64,000 bases of DNA from Bin125 sp026705025 (GTDB lineage: Bacteria; Chloroflexota; Dehalococcoidia; Bin125): NCBI GenBank assembly GCA_026705025.1, contig JAPPBN010000045.1, positions 62,001-126,000 of the forward strand, read 5' to 3'. A program made the position numbers and the translations under genes. The notes below the pieces were generated by a model that worked only from the letters and a program-made list of their open reading frames with translations, was not told where the DNA came from and searched no databases. Of this stretch, positions 41,015-50,384 are shown one piece after another (position 1 is the stretch's first letter; each line of letters starts with the position of its first letter).

Positions 41015-42235
41015 ATGACGACGTTGACAGAACGCGAACCACTGACTCCCGGTCAGGAGCTGGTGCAGGGCGCCTACGAGTCCGACCTTGAGCCGATCCG
41101 GCATCCGCGGCGGAAGTCGCTGCAGGAGGCGTACGGCTTCGATGACGTGGCGATTGTGCCCGGCGTCCTGACGATCAATCCGGAACTGACGGACGTCTCG
41201 ACGATGCTGGCCGGTCAGCGGTTGGAGATGCCGATCCTGGCGTCGGCGATGGACGCCGTGGTTGACCCGGACTTCGCCATCGAGGTGGGTAGGCGGGGCG
41301 GCATGGCGGTGCTGAACCTGGAAGGGTTGCAGTGTCGCTTCGACGATCCGGCGGAGGTACTGGAGGAGGTGGCCGGCAGCGATACCGAAACGGCGACGGA
41401 GATTTTGCAGCGCGCCTATACGACGCCGATCCGGGATGAGCTGATTGGTCTGCGAGTTCAGCAGATCAAGGACGGCGGGGTGGCGGCGGCGGTGTCGATT
41501 ACGCCGCCGAACGCCAAGCGCCTGGCGCCGGCGATCAAGGAGGCGGCTCCTGACGTCTTCGTGGTGCAGTCGACGGTGACAACGGCGCGGCACTATTCAC
41601 GCTCGCAGCGGGGACTGATCCTGAGTGAGCTGATCGCGGAGATGCAGATCCCGACGCTGGTGGGCAACACGGTGGGATTCGACGCGTCGCTGGAACTGAT
41701 GGAAGAAGGCATCGCCGGATTGCTGGTCGGGGTGGGACCCGGCGCGGCCTGCACGTCGCGCGAGGTGCTGGGGATCGGCGTGCCGCAGGTGTCGGCGACG
41801 ATCGAGTGCGCCTACGCCCGTGACGTGTACTACGAGCGGACGGGACGCTACGTGCCGATCATCACGGACGGCGGGATCCGGACCGGCGGCGATTTCTGCA
41901 AGGCGCTGGTCTCGGGGGCGGACGCGGTGATGATCGGGTCTCCGTTCGCCGGCGCGCTCGAGGCTCCGGGCCGCGGATTCCACTGGGGGATGGCCACGCC
42001 TCACGCGGAGTTGCCGCGCGGCGTTCGCGTCCATGTGGGGCAGCACACGACGCTGGATCGGCTGCTGTTCGGTCCGACGTCGCGTACCGACGGGACTGAG
42101 AACCTGATCGGCGCGCTGCGGACGTGCATGGGCAGCGTGGGGGCGGAGACGATCCGCGATTTGCAGGAGACCGAGATGGTGATTGCTCCGGCGATCAAGA
42201 CCGAGGGCAAGCGGTATCAGATGATGCGGGATTAG
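41015..42235 (+). CDS. IMP dehydrogenase-family protein (GuaB3-like, no CBS domains)
   Basis: A 406-residue TIM-barrel protein. The catalytic cysteine loop is GVGPGAACTSREVLGIG, the phosphate site is TDGGIRTGGDFCKALVSGAD, and the N-terminal substrate loop region is ILASAMDAVVDPDFAIEVG. It lacks the CBS pair of ordinary IMPDH, like actinobacterial GuaB3/GuaB1 types; the latter reduce GMP to IMP, so the direction of reaction is uncertain. ATG 41015 follows GGGGAGACAG; ATG 40940 would add 25 residues and lies in a hairpin loop. Confidence 0.85.
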   Translation: MTTLTEREPLTPGQELVQGAYESDLEPIRHPRRKSLQEAYGFDDVAIVPGVLTINPELTDVSTMLAGQRLEMPILASAMDAVVDPDFAIEVGRRGGMAVLNLEGLQCRFDDPAEVLEEVAGSDTETATEILQRAYTTPIRDELIGLRVQQIKDGGVAAAVSITPPNAKRLAPAIKEAAPDVFVVQSTVTTARHYSRSQRGLILSELIAEMQIPTLVGNTVGFDASLELMEEGIAGLLVGVGPGAACTSREVLGIGVPQVSATIECAYARDVYYERTGRYVPIITDGGIRTGGDFCKALVSGADAVMIGSPFAGALEAPGRGFHWGMATPHAELPRGVRVHVGQHTTLDRLLFGPTSRTDGTENLIGALRTCMGSVGAETIRDLQETEMVIAPAIKTEGKRYQMMRD

Positions 42236-42271
42236 CGGTCGGCTGCGCCCAGCGTCTTCATCGAGCAGGGA

Positions 42272-42321
42272 CGGGGCCCTCACCCTAACCCTCTCCCTCA
42301 GGGAGAGGGGATCGGAAGGGG
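42272..42321. repeat. palindromic repeat family A
   Basis: GGGCCCTCACCCTAACCCTC...CCCTCAGGG core, between two convergent genes (IMPDH family and serine hydrolase), where it may act as a terminator. Confidence 0.8.
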
Positions 42322-42346
42322 GGATCGCGGGTGTGACGTTGGTGGG

Positions 42347-43519
42347 TTACAGCGCTTCGTAGAAGAGGTCGAGGAGGCGGCGGGTGTGGCGGTGTTGCCA
42401 GCCGCCTCGGCCCTGGTTCATGACGTAGCCCCAGCCGACGGCGGCGTCGGGATCGGCGAAGGCGAGGGAGCCTCCGCCGCCGAAGTGTCCGAATGTTCGC
42501 GGGTTGGGTACGAGGGGGCGCTCGGCCATGGTCATCTGGAAGCCGGAGGCGAAGCGGGTTGGCCGACCGAGGATGCGGTCGACGCCGTAGACCTGTTCTG
42601 CCGACATCTGCTCGATGGTCGACGGATCGAGGATGTGGACGCCGTCCAGCTGTCCGTCGGTTGCGAGGGCGCCGAAGAGTCGGGCGAGGCCTCGGGCGGC
42701 GCCGTGACCGGTGGTTGAGGGGAACTCGGCGGCTCGGTACTCGCGGGTGTTCTGCGAGCCTGGTCCGGTCTGGATGTGGGGTGGGTTGCGACCGCCGAGG
42801 GTCTGCAGGGCGTTAGGTGGGGCTCGGCGGAAGTCGGGCGGCTGCTGGACGGGGAGCATGTCGGCGGTTCGGACGTCGTGCTCGGGTTTGGTGCCGAAGT
42901 GGAAGTCGAGGTTGATGGGCTGGCTGAGGTCGCGCTGGAGGTGCTCGCCGATTGATCTTCCGGTGATACGGCGGATGACCTCGCCGATGAGGAAGCCCTG
43001 GGTGTTGGAGTGATAGCCGTGGGCCTCGCCGGGCGGCCACCATGGCTCCTGGTCGGCGAGTGCGGAGGTCATCAGATGCCAATCGAGCATGGCTCCGCGC
43101 GGCAGCGGACGGCGGATGGCGGCGAGGCCGCTCTGGTGGGTGAGGATCCAGCGGACGGGGATTTCGGACTTGCCGTTCTGGGCGAACTCGGGCCAATAGT
43201 CGGCGACTCGGCGGTCGATTTCGAGCTCGCCGCGCTCGGCCAATCGCCAGGCGAGGATGGCGCAGATCGCCTTGCCGACCGAGTAACAGCAGACGATCGT
43301 GTCCTCGGCCCAGGGTTTCGTGTGGCCGGCGTCGGTCCAGCCGCCGTAGAGGTCGATGACGAGTTCGCCGTTGAGCGTGACGGCGAGGGCGGCGCCGGTC
43401 TCGGAGCGGTCGACGAAGTTTTGCTGGAACTGTTGCCTGACGGCGGCGAAGCGGGGATCGCAGTAGCCCTGCACCGGCGCGTCGGCGGGGGACGGGAGCT
43501 GCTCTGGGAGCGTGGTCAT
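42347..43519 (-). CDS. serine beta-lactamase-like hydrolase (EstA/class C fold)
   Basis: A 390-residue protein of the beta-lactamase/transpeptidase superfamily. The nucleophile motif S-x-x-K is in CCYSVGKAICAILAW; Y-x-N appears as YHSN, and FGHFGGGGS takes the place of K-T-G. These features fit carboxylesterases of the EstA group rather than true beta-lactamases. No signal peptide. Start overlaps the prmC stop by four bases. Confidence 0.85.
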   Translation of the reverse strand: MTTLPEQLPSPADAPVQGYCDPRFAAVRQQFQQNFVDRSETGAALAVTLNGELVIDLYGGWTDAGHTKPWAEDTIVCCYSVGKAICAILAWRLAERGELEIDRRVADYWPEFAQNGKSEIPVRWILTHQSGLAAIRRPLPRGAMLDWHLMTSALADQEPWWPPGEAHGYHSNTQGFLIGEVIRRITGRSIGEHLQRDLSQPINLDFHFGTKPEHDVRTADMLPVQQPPDFRRAPPNALQTLGGRNPPHIQTGPGSQNTREYRAAEFPSTTGHGAARGLARLFGALATDGQLDGVHILDPSTIEQMSAEQVYGVDRILGRPTRFASGFQMTMAERPLVPNPRTFGHFGGGGSLAFADPDAAVGWGYVMNQGRGGWQHRHTRRLLDLFYEAL

Positions 43520-44379
43520 CCGGCGATGATGCGGACGGCTCGGGGCTGCTGGGAGACGTCGTCGAGGACGGTGACCTCGGCATTGGGCAGCATCTGTCGG
43601 GCGGCGTCGGCGATGGCGATTTCCTGGCCCGGATCGACTTCGAGCACGGCGACGCCGTTGGAGTGGAGGCGCGACGGCAACTGGGTGATCAGTCTGAGGA
43701 TCAACTCGGTTCCGCGTGTACCGGGGGTGAGGGCGACGCGGGGCTCATGTTCGGCGACTTCCGGTTCGAGTTGGGCCAGCCGGTCTTCGGGGATGTAGGG
43801 GAGGTTGGCGACGACGCAGTGGAAGGGGCCGGGCAGCGGCGTGAGGAGGTCGCCCTGGATGAAGGTGGTTTTGGGCCGTCGGAGCAGCCGTTGGGCGTTG
43901 TCGCGCGCGACGAGCAGGGCATTGCGGGAGACATCGCTGCAGATCAGATTGACTCCGCGCCGGTGCCGGGCCAGTGCGATGCCGACCGCGCCAGAGCCAG
44001 CGCCGACGTCGGCGACCTGCGGGGTGCGGAACCGCGCCTGGCGGATGTGGTCGAGGGCGGCGTCGACGAGGAGTTCCGACTCGGGTCTGGGGATGAGGAC
44101 ATCGGGCGTGACGCGGAACTCGAGCCGGTAGAACTCGCGTGTGCCGGTGATGTAGGCGAGGGGCTTGCGGGTTGTTCGCTCGGCGATCGCCGCTTCGAAG
44201 CGCTGCTGCGCGGCCGGGTCGATTTCGTCGGTGAGCGAGGCGTAGAGTTGAGCACGATTGAGGCCGGTGGCGTGTCGGAGTAGGACTTCAGCTTCGAAGC
44301 GGGCATCGTCGATCTCGGCCGACTCCAGTTCGGCGGCGGCGGCCAGCCAGGCGTCCCTGAGCATGGCGGGAGTCGTCAT
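43516..44379 (-). CDS. prmC: peptide chain release factor N5-glutamine methyltransferase
   Basis: A 287-residue enzyme that methylates the GGQ glutamine of release factors. It has an N-terminal helical domain, IPRPESELLVD, the SAM loop VADVGAGSGAVGIALA and the substrate motif NLPY (in VVANLPYIPEDRL), a variant of N-P-P-Y common in high-GC lineages. It overlaps prfA, its target's gene, by four bases. Confidence 0.94.
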   Translation of the reverse strand: MTTPAMLRDAWLAAAAELESAEIDDARFEAEVLLRHATGLNRAQLYASLTDEIDPAAQQRFEAAIAERTTRKPLAYITGTREFYRLEFRVTPDVLIPRPESELLVDAALDHIRQARFRTPQVADVGAGSGAVGIALARHRRGVNLICSDVSRNALLVARDNAQRLLRRPKTTFIQGDLLTPLPGPFHCVVANLPYIPEDRLAQLEPEVAEHEPRVALTPGTRGTELILRLITQLPSRLHSNGVAVLEVDPGQEIAIADAARQMLPNAEVTVLDDVSQQPRAVRIIAG

Positions 44380-45479
44380 TGCGACGCCTCTGCGAGCAGG
44401 CGGGCCTCCTCGGCGGTCGCGGCGGCGTCGATCAGGGGATCGAGGTTGCCTTCCAGCATGCCGTTGAGGTCGTGCCTGGTGAGTCCGATTCGATGGTCGG
44501 TGACGCGGTTTTCGGGGTAGTTGTAGGTGCGGATCTTTTCTGAGCGATCGCCGGAGCCGACTTGCGAGCGGCGGAAGTCGGCACGCTCGCGCTCGGCGGC
44601 GATGCGCTGCTGCTCGTAGAGGCGGGCGCGGAGCACGGACATCGCCTTGAGCTTGTTTTTGAGCTGGGAGCGCTCGTCGGTGCAGGTGACGACGATGCCG
44701 CTCGGTTCGTGGGTCAGGCGCACGCCGGTCTGGACCTTGTTCACGTTCTGGCCGCCGGCGCCGCCGGAGTGGAAGAGGTCGAGACGGATGTCGGACTCGT
44801 CCAGATCGACGTCGACTTCTTCCGCCTCGGGCATGACGGCGACGGTCGCGGTGGAGGTGTGGATGCGTCCCTGCGCTTCGGTCTCGGGGACACGCTGGAC
44901 GCGGTGAACGCCGGACTCGTACTTGAGCCGCGAGAACGCGCCATTGCCTTCGATCTGGCAGATGACTTCCTTGAAGCCGCCCATGGCATTCTCCGAAGCG
45001 CTGAGCACGTCGGCGTGCCAGCGGCGGCCCTCGGCATAGCGGACGTAGGCGCGGAGCAGATCCGCGGCCCAGAGCCCGGCCTCATCGCCGCCGGCGCCGG
45101 CCCGGATCTCGACGATGACATTGCGGTCGTCGTTCGGGTCGCGGGGCAGCAGGGCGCGTCTGGCGGCCTCTTCGAGTTCTTCGATTTGCTCTCGTAGCTC
45201 CGTTACTTCCGACAGCGCGAGTTCGCGCATCTCGTCGTCGTCGGCCTCGTCGAGGACCTCGCGAGCCTGCTGGAGCTGGTCGGCCGCGGATTGGTATTCG
45301 TTGAGCAGGTTGATCTTGCCCTGCAAGGAAGAATGCTCCCTGGCCAGGGTCTGCAGGCGTGACGGGTTACCGGAGGTGGCCGGATCGGCCATCTCGCGCT
45401 CGATTTCGTGGAAGCGCTCGGCGACATCCTGGAGCCGGGCCCACATGGCGGCACTATCTGACGTTGTGGTTGCTGGCAT
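44376..45479 (-). CDS. prfA: peptide chain release factor 1
   Basis: A 367-residue factor terminating at UAA and UAG. The peptidyl-hydrolysis motif GGQ is in HSGGAGGQNVNKVQTGVRLT. The codon-recognition tripeptide is P-E-T in RVPETEAQGRIHTS, the RF1 type rather than the S-P-F of RF2. An N-terminal helical domain is present. Follows hisS by eight bases. Confidence 0.95.
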   Translation of the reverse strand: MPATTTSDSAAMWARLQDVAERFHEIEREMADPATSGNPSRLQTLAREHSSLQGKINLLNEYQSAADQLQQAREVLDEADDDEMRELALSEVTELREQIEELEEAARRALLPRDPNDDRNVIVEIRAGAGGDEAGLWAADLLRAYVRYAEGRRWHADVLSASENAMGGFKEVICQIEGNGAFSRLKYESGVHRVQRVPETEAQGRIHTSTATVAVMPEAEEVDVDLDESDIRLDLFHSGGAGGQNVNKVQTGVRLTHEPSGIVVTCTDERSQLKNKLKAMSVLRARLYEQQRIAAERERADFRRSQVGSGDRSEKIRTYNYPENRVTDHRIGLTRHDLNGMLEGNLDPLIDAAATAEEARLLAEASQ

Positions 45480-45487
45480 GTTGGGTC

Positions 45488-46798
45488 TCAGTCCTGGGGC
45501 CGAGTATATGGAGGGTTCGTCAATTCGCCTCCCAGCTGGCCGACCACGTCGCCCAACTCGACCTGTCGCTGCTCGGAGGTTTGCAGATCGCGGATCGTGA
45601 CGTGCCCGTCGGCCAGGTCTCGCGCGCCGGCGATCACGGCGTAGCGCGCGCCGGAGCGGTTCGCCTGGCGCAGCTGGGCTTTGAGCGAACGTCCACCGAA
45701 TGCGAGGGTGGCAGCGACTCCTCGGCGGCGCAGATCGCCCGCGATCTTCGAAGCGGCGATGTCGGCGCCCTCGCCGAGCGTGGCGATGAGCACGTCCGTC
45801 GATGCGTCGGCATCGGGCGCGAGTGCCTGTTCGCGCAGGTGATGGGCCATGCGCTCGAGGCCCATTCCGAAGCCGATGCCGGGGGTTGGGGGACCGCCGA
45901 TCTGCTCGATCAGGCCGTCGTAGCGGCCGCCGGCCAGCACGGTGACCTGTGAGCCGTCTGCGTGGGCGGGGACGATCTCAAACACGGTGTGCGTGTAGTA
46001 GTCGAGGCCGCGGACCAATGTCGGGGTCTCCTCGTAGGGAATTCCGATCGCTTCCAGGTGCGACTTGACGGCGTCGTAGTAGGCGGCGGATTCGGGACGC
46101 AGGTGGTCGGTGATCAGCGGCGCGCCGGCCTGGTGCGGCTTCGTGCGTTCGTCTTTGCTGTCGAGCAGGCGCATGGGAGCGCGGTCCCAGCGGGCTTGAT
46201 CGTCGGGCGCGATGCGCTCGAGGTGGGGCTCGAAGTGCTCCTTGAGCAGCGGCACGTATGCTCGACGGTCTTCGACATCGCCGATGCTGTTGATCAGGAT
46301 CTTGAGGTCGGAGAGGCCGAGCGTTTCGGCGATTCGCCATCCGAGGTCGATGACTTCGGCGTCGAGCGCGGCGTCGCGCACGCCGATGGCTTCCACGCCG
46401 AACTGGGTGTGCTGGCGGAAGCGTCCGGCCTGGGGTCGCTCGTAGCGGAAGATCGGCAGGTGATAGGCCAGTTTGACCGGCTGGCTGAGGTTGGCCATGC
46501 CGTGTTGGAGGTATGCACGACAGACGGAGGCTGTGCCTTCGGGACGCAGGGCGAGTCGTTCGCCGCCGCGGTCCTCGAAGATGTACATCTCTTTCTCGAC
46601 GATGTCGGTCCCTTCGCCGACGCCTCGGGCGAACAGCTCCGCTTGCTCGAAGGTGGGCGGTTCGATGAAGCCGAAGCCGGCCAGGCGCGCCTGGTTTCTC
46701 GCATGGTCAAGGATGTGGGTGTGGATGGCGTGGTCTTCGGGCAGCAGATCACGGGTGCCGCGAGGCGTCTGAAACGGTCGGCCGCTGTCACTGCTCAT
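45488..46798 (-). CDS. hisS: histidyl-tRNA synthetase
   Basis: A 436-residue class II synthetase. Motif 1 region PRGTRDLLPEDH, motif 2 LRPEGTASVCRAYLQ, the histidine-A loop LVRGLDYYTHTVFE and motif 3 GIGFGMGLERM are present, with a C-terminal anticodon-binding domain. ATG 46798 follows GAGG. Heads the hisS-prfA-prmC-hydrolase run. Confidence 0.96.
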   Translation of the reverse strand: MSSDSGRPFQTPRGTRDLLPEDHAIHTHILDHARNQARLAGFGFIEPPTFEQAELFARGVGEGTDIVEKEMYIFEDRGGERLALRPEGTASVCRAYLQHGMANLSQPVKLAYHLPIFRYERPQAGRFRQHTQFGVEAIGVRDAALDAEVIDLGWRIAETLGLSDLKILINSIGDVEDRRAYVPLLKEHFEPHLERIAPDDQARWDRAPMRLLDSKDERTKPHQAGAPLITDHLRPESAAYYDAVKSHLEAIGIPYEETPTLVRGLDYYTHTVFEIVPAHADGSQVTVLAGGRYDGLIEQIGGPPTPGIGFGMGLERMAHHLREQALAPDADASTDVLIATLGEGADIAASKIAGDLRRRGVAATLAFGGRSLKAQLRQANRSGARYAVIAGARDLADGHVTIRDLQTSEQRQVELGDVVGQLGGELTNPPYTRPQD

Positions 46799-46893
46799 CT
46801 TCGAACCTCAGACCTCATCGTACAGACGGACTCTCGGTACCCGCCTCCAGGAAACTGTGCGGATGGGTAAACGTTTGCTGTTGTCCAGGTTTG

Positions 46894-46899
46894 TATGAT
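46894..46899 (+). promoter_or_regulatory. -10 element for leaderless rel transcript
   Basis: TATGAT ends six bases before the ATG at 46906, so the transcript would start at or next to the A of the start codon. There is no Shine-Dalgarno. No clear -35 is seen at 17 bases. Confidence 0.5.
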
Positions 46900-46905
46900 C
46901 GATCC

Positions 46906-49110
46906 ATGGCGACGCAGACGGTTCCCGCTGAAATCGTCGATCTGAAGAAACACCCGACGCTCGACGTGCTGGTCGACGTGCTGGAGCAATATCTCGCGCC
47001 GGCCGATCGCGATCTTGTGCTCTCCGCCTATGAGTATGCGGAGGAGAAGCACGAGGGCCATTTGAGGCGATCGGGACATCCGTATATCGAGCATCCACTT
47101 GCCGCCGCCGTGACCTGCGCCGAGCTTCAGCTGGACGTTCCGGCGCTGCAGGCAGCCCTGTTGCACGATGTGATGGAGGATTGCGGCGTCACGCGGTCTC
47201 AACTGGTGACCGAGTTTGGGGTGGACGTCGCCAAACTCGTTGATGGCGCGACCAAGCTGTCGGCGCTGCAACTGCCTCGGGTGACGGGCACGATCGACCG
47301 TGAGGCTCAGGCCGAAAACTTGCGCAAGATGTTCGTTGCGATGGCGGACGATGTGCGGGTTGTGATCGTCAAGCTGGCTGATCGCCTGCACAACATGCGC
47401 ACGCTGGACGCGATGCGTCCGGACAAGCAGATCCAGATCTCACGCGAGACGATGGAGATCTACGCTCCGCTCGCGGCTCGGCTTGGGATCTGGCAGATTC
47501 GCGCTCAACTGGAAGATCTGGCGTTCAAGTATCTGGAGCCGGAAGAGTACCGACGGATATCGGAGCTGGTCGCTTCGCGGCGGCAGACGCGAGAACGGTA
47601 CCTGGGGCAGATCAGGGTGCAACTCGAGAACGCGCTTGAAGCTGCTGGCCTGTCCGCCCAGGTGCGCGGTCGGGTGAAGCACCTGTATTCGATTCATCAG
47701 AAGATCAGGAAGTACTCGGCGCAGGGGAAATCGTTCGACGACATCTACGATCTGCTGGCGCTGCGAGTGCTGACGGCGTCCACGACCGACTGTTACGCGG
47801 TGCTGGGCGTCGTGCATGGACTCTGGCGGCCGTTGCCGGGCGAGTTCGACGACTACATCGCCAGCCCTCGGCCGAGTGGATATCAGTCGTTGCATACGAC
47901 GGCGTTCTGGTCGCCCTCGCACGCGGTCGAGGTCCAGATCCGGACTCATGACATGGATCGCGAGGCCGAGTACGGCGTGGCGGTGCACTGGGCGTACAAG
48001 GAGAACCGCCACAACGCGATGAACGACCGTGAACGGATGTCGTGGTTGCGCCAGCTGGTGGAATGGCAAGGCGAGCTGTCGGGCGCCGACGACTTCCTCG
48101 AAACACTGCGATCCGATGTGTTCCAGGATCAGGTGTTCGTGCACACGCCGAAGGGCGAGATCCTGGCATTGCGAACGGGCGCCACGCCGCTCGACTTCGC
48201 CTTCCGGATTCATACCGACGTCGGCTACCAGTGCGTCGGAGCCAAGGTCAACGGACGGCTGGCGAGATTGTCGACTCCGCTCGAGAACGGCGACGTCGTG
48301 GAGATTGTGACCAGCCGCACAGCGCGAGGACCCAGCCGCGACTGGCTGAATCCGGCATTGGGCTACGTGACGACGCAGCACGCGCGGACGAAGATTCGCC
48401 AATGGTTCAACCGTCAGGCGCGGACCGAGAACATCGCTCGGGGACGTGATGAGCTGGAGCGTGAGCTGCGCCGTCTGAGCCTGAAGTTGCCGAACGTAGA
48501 AGCGGAAGTGATGGAGGCGACTCGCGCGAAGAGCATGGAGGATGCTCTGGCGACGATCGGCGCTGGCGACGTGACCGCGCACGCCGTCGCGCTCAAGGTG
48601 GCCTCGGCGGGGGAGGAAGAGGTTGAAGCGGCGCCGGTGATTGAAGTCGTCGAGCCGCCATCCGCGCCGGGCGCCGACGCAGTCCAGGTGCTGGGCGGAT
48701 CGAACATGCTGACCCGCCTGGCACCATGCTGTTCACCGCAAACTGGCGAGGCAATCACCGGATTCATCACTCGCAGCCGGGGCGTGACGATCCACCGCAG
48801 CGAGTGTCCGAACATTCTTTCAGTGGGTGAGGACGATCGCGTGGTGCCGGTTCGCTGGAACACGTTCCGCGGTTTGACTGAGGCTCGGCTGAAGGTGACG
48901 GGCTGGGATCGCGTGGGCCTGGCCCGCGACGTGGCTGGCATCTGCGCCGACGAGAACGTAAACATGGTCTCGTTCGTGACCGGCGAACCGGATCACGGTG
49001 CCGTCACCCTGACATTCACGGTCGAGGCCAATGGACTGCGACAGCTTCAACTGGTGATGTCGAAGCTCGACGGGGTTCACGGCGTGATGAGCGTCGAGCG
49101 CGAGTACTAG
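46906..49110 (+). CDS. rel: bifunctional (p)ppGpp synthetase/hydrolase Rel
   Basis: A 734-residue stringent-response enzyme. The HD hydrolase domain has GHPYIEHPLAAAV and LLHDVMEDCG with metal ligands intact, plus VKLADRLHNMRTL. The synthetase domain shows FDDIYDLLALRVLT and PRPSGYQSLHTT. TGS (VFVHTPKGEILAL), a zinc-finger region (APCCSPQTGEAITGFI) and a C-terminal ACT domain follow. Intact hydrolase residues imply a bifunctional enzyme. ATG 46906 was chosen; the preceding in-frame TTG is over the -10. Confidence 0.95.
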   Translation: MATQTVPAEIVDLKKHPTLDVLVDVLEQYLAPADRDLVLSAYEYAEEKHEGHLRRSGHPYIEHPLAAAVTCAELQLDVPALQAALLHDVMEDCGVTRSQLVTEFGVDVAKLVDGATKLSALQLPRVTGTIDREAQAENLRKMFVAMADDVRVVIVKLADRLHNMRTLDAMRPDKQIQISRETMEIYAPLAARLGIWQIRAQLEDLAFKYLEPEEYRRISELVASRRQTRERYLGQIRVQLENALEAAGLSAQVRGRVKHLYSIHQKIRKYSAQGKSFDDIYDLLALRVLTASTTDCYAVLGVVHGLWRPLPGEFDDYIASPRPSGYQSLHTTAFWSPSHAVEVQIRTHDMDREAEYGVAVHWAYKENRHNAMNDRERMSWLRQLVEWQGELSGADDFLETLRSDVFQDQVFVHTPKGEILALRTGATPLDFAFRIHTDVGYQCVGAKVNGRLARLSTPLENGDVVEIVTSRTARGPSRDWLNPALGYVTTQHARTKIRQWFNRQARTENIARGRDELERELRRLSLKLPNVEAEVMEATRAKSMEDALATIGAGDVTAHAVALKVASAGEEEVEAAPVIEVVEPPSAPGADAVQVLGGSNMLTRLAPCCSPQTGEAITGFITRSRGVTIHRSECPNILSVGEDDRVVPVRWNTFRGLTEARLKVTGWDRVGLARDVAGICADENVNMVSFVTGEPDHGAVTLTFTVEANGLRQLQLVMSKLDGVHGVMSVEREY

Positions 49111-49121
49111 ACCGCTGCCGA

Positions 49122-50255
49122 CTACGGCTTGAGCGCGTCGACCAAGCGGTCGATGTCGGACTCCGGCGTGTAGAAGTGCGGCGAAGCGCGCAGTCGTTCG
49201 AAGCGGACCGCCGTGATGATCCCGGAGTCCTGCAAGCGTTCCCAGGTCTCGTCGACGGTCTCGCGCGCGGCCAGCTCGGGCGGCGGATCGAAGATGACGA
49301 TCCCGCTTCGTTCCGATTCGCCTCTGGGCGAGAAGACCTGACACCCCGCGTCGGAGAGCGCGTCACAGAGGTAGGCGGTCACTGACTCCAGTTGCGCCCA
49401 GACGTTGTCGATACCGACGTTGAGCAAGTGGCGAATCGCCGCGCGCATGCCGAGCATCGCCGCCGTCGGAGTTGCACCGGGTTCGAAGCGCGAGGCAGTC
49501 GGCGAGAGGATGAGTTCGTCGTTGCCGGCGGCGAGGCCGCCGTCCATGCTGTTGGCGCCAAGCACCGGCGGGATCAGGCCGTCGATCAGCTCTTCGCGGA
49601 TGTAGAGCATGCCGGAGCCGGTCGGCCCAAGCATCCACTTGTGTCCGCCAGCGGCGAGGATGTCGATGTCGTCGTCGACCACATTGACCGGCAGTGCGCC
49701 GGCCGATTGGATCGCATCCACGGAGAGCAAGCCGCCGACGGCGTGCACGGCGTCGGCGATTGGTCGCAGGTTGGAGCGGAATCCGCTGCCCCACTGGACG
49801 TGGGAGATGCCGACGAGTTTCGTTCGCTCGGAGACGGCGGAAATGATGTCCTCGGTTGGGATGCGGCCGTCGTCCTGCTGATAGACGACGTCGAGCTCGA
49901 CGCCACTCTGTTGCAGGGCGTTGTAGAAGTGGCGGTTTGAGGGGTACTCGGCGTCGGTGACCAGGATGCGGTCGCCGTCCTGCAGGTTGAGCGCTCCGGC
50001 CGAGACCGAGACACCGGTCGCCGTGTTGGGCACGAAGGCGATTTCGTCGGGGCTTCGCGCGCCGATCAGCTCGGCAGAGACGGCGCGAAAGTCCTCCATG
50101 TCCTCCATCCAGGTGGAACCGAAATAGCCGGCACGAGCGGCCTGGTCGGCGTAGTCGTGAACAGCCTGGGCGACATCGGACGGCAGCGGCGAGACTCCGG
50201 CGTGATTGAAGAAGGCGAGTCCGCTGTCGAGGACGGGATACGAGTTGTTGTTCAT
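49122..50255 (-). CDS. class V aminotransferase (cysteine desulfurase-like)
   Basis: A 377-residue PLP enzyme. The Schiff-base lysine is in ILAAGGHKWMLGPTGSGMLY, preceded by the conserved Asp and Gln of LLSVDAIQSAGALPVNV; FFNHAGVSPLP is the typical N-terminus. It lacks the long cysteine loop of IscS/SufS, so an isopenicillin-epimerase-like or kynureninase-like activity is as likely as desulfuration. GGAGCAC precedes the ATG. Convergent with rel. Confidence 0.87.
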   Translation of the reverse strand: MNNNSYPVLDSGLAFFNHAGVSPLPSDVAQAVHDYADQAARAGYFGSTWMEDMEDFRAVSAELIGARSPDEIAFVPNTATGVSVSAGALNLQDGDRILVTDAEYPSNRHFYNALQQSGVELDVVYQQDDGRIPTEDIISAVSERTKLVGISHVQWGSGFRSNLRPIADAVHAVGGLLSVDAIQSAGALPVNVVDDDIDILAAGGHKWMLGPTGSGMLYIREELIDGLIPPVLGANSMDGGLAAGNDELILSPTASRFEPGATPTAAMLGMRAAIRHLLNVGIDNVWAQLESVTAYLCDALSDAGCQVFSPRGESERSGIVIFDPPPELAARETVDETWERLQDSGIITAVRFERLRASPHFYTPESDIDRLVDALKP

Positions 50256-50314
50256 CGGTAGTGCTCCACTGAGGAGAGTCTACGCACGATCAGCGCTCCG
50301 CGGTCGATTGCGAC

Positions 50315-50344
50315 TTGCTTCATAGAGAATGTGTGTTCTATAGT
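50315..50344 (+). promoter_or_regulatory. promoter of the comM-type gene
   Basis: TTGCTT (50315-50320), 18-base spacer, TATAGT (50339-50344). The start would be near 50351, leaving a leader of about 58 bases that contains the inverted repeat at 50358. Confidence 0.5.
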
Positions 50345-50357
50345 ACCCACTACTGAG

Positions 50358-50384
50358 AGAACACAAGTTTGGTATTTGTGTTCT
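50358..50384. promoter_or_regulatory. 27-bp inverted repeat in the comM leader
   Basis: AGAACACAA-N9-TTGTGTTCT, perfect 9-bp arms. The 9-mer TGTGTTCTA occurs at 50377 and again at 50332, over the promoter spacer. Operator-like. Confidence 0.5.
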
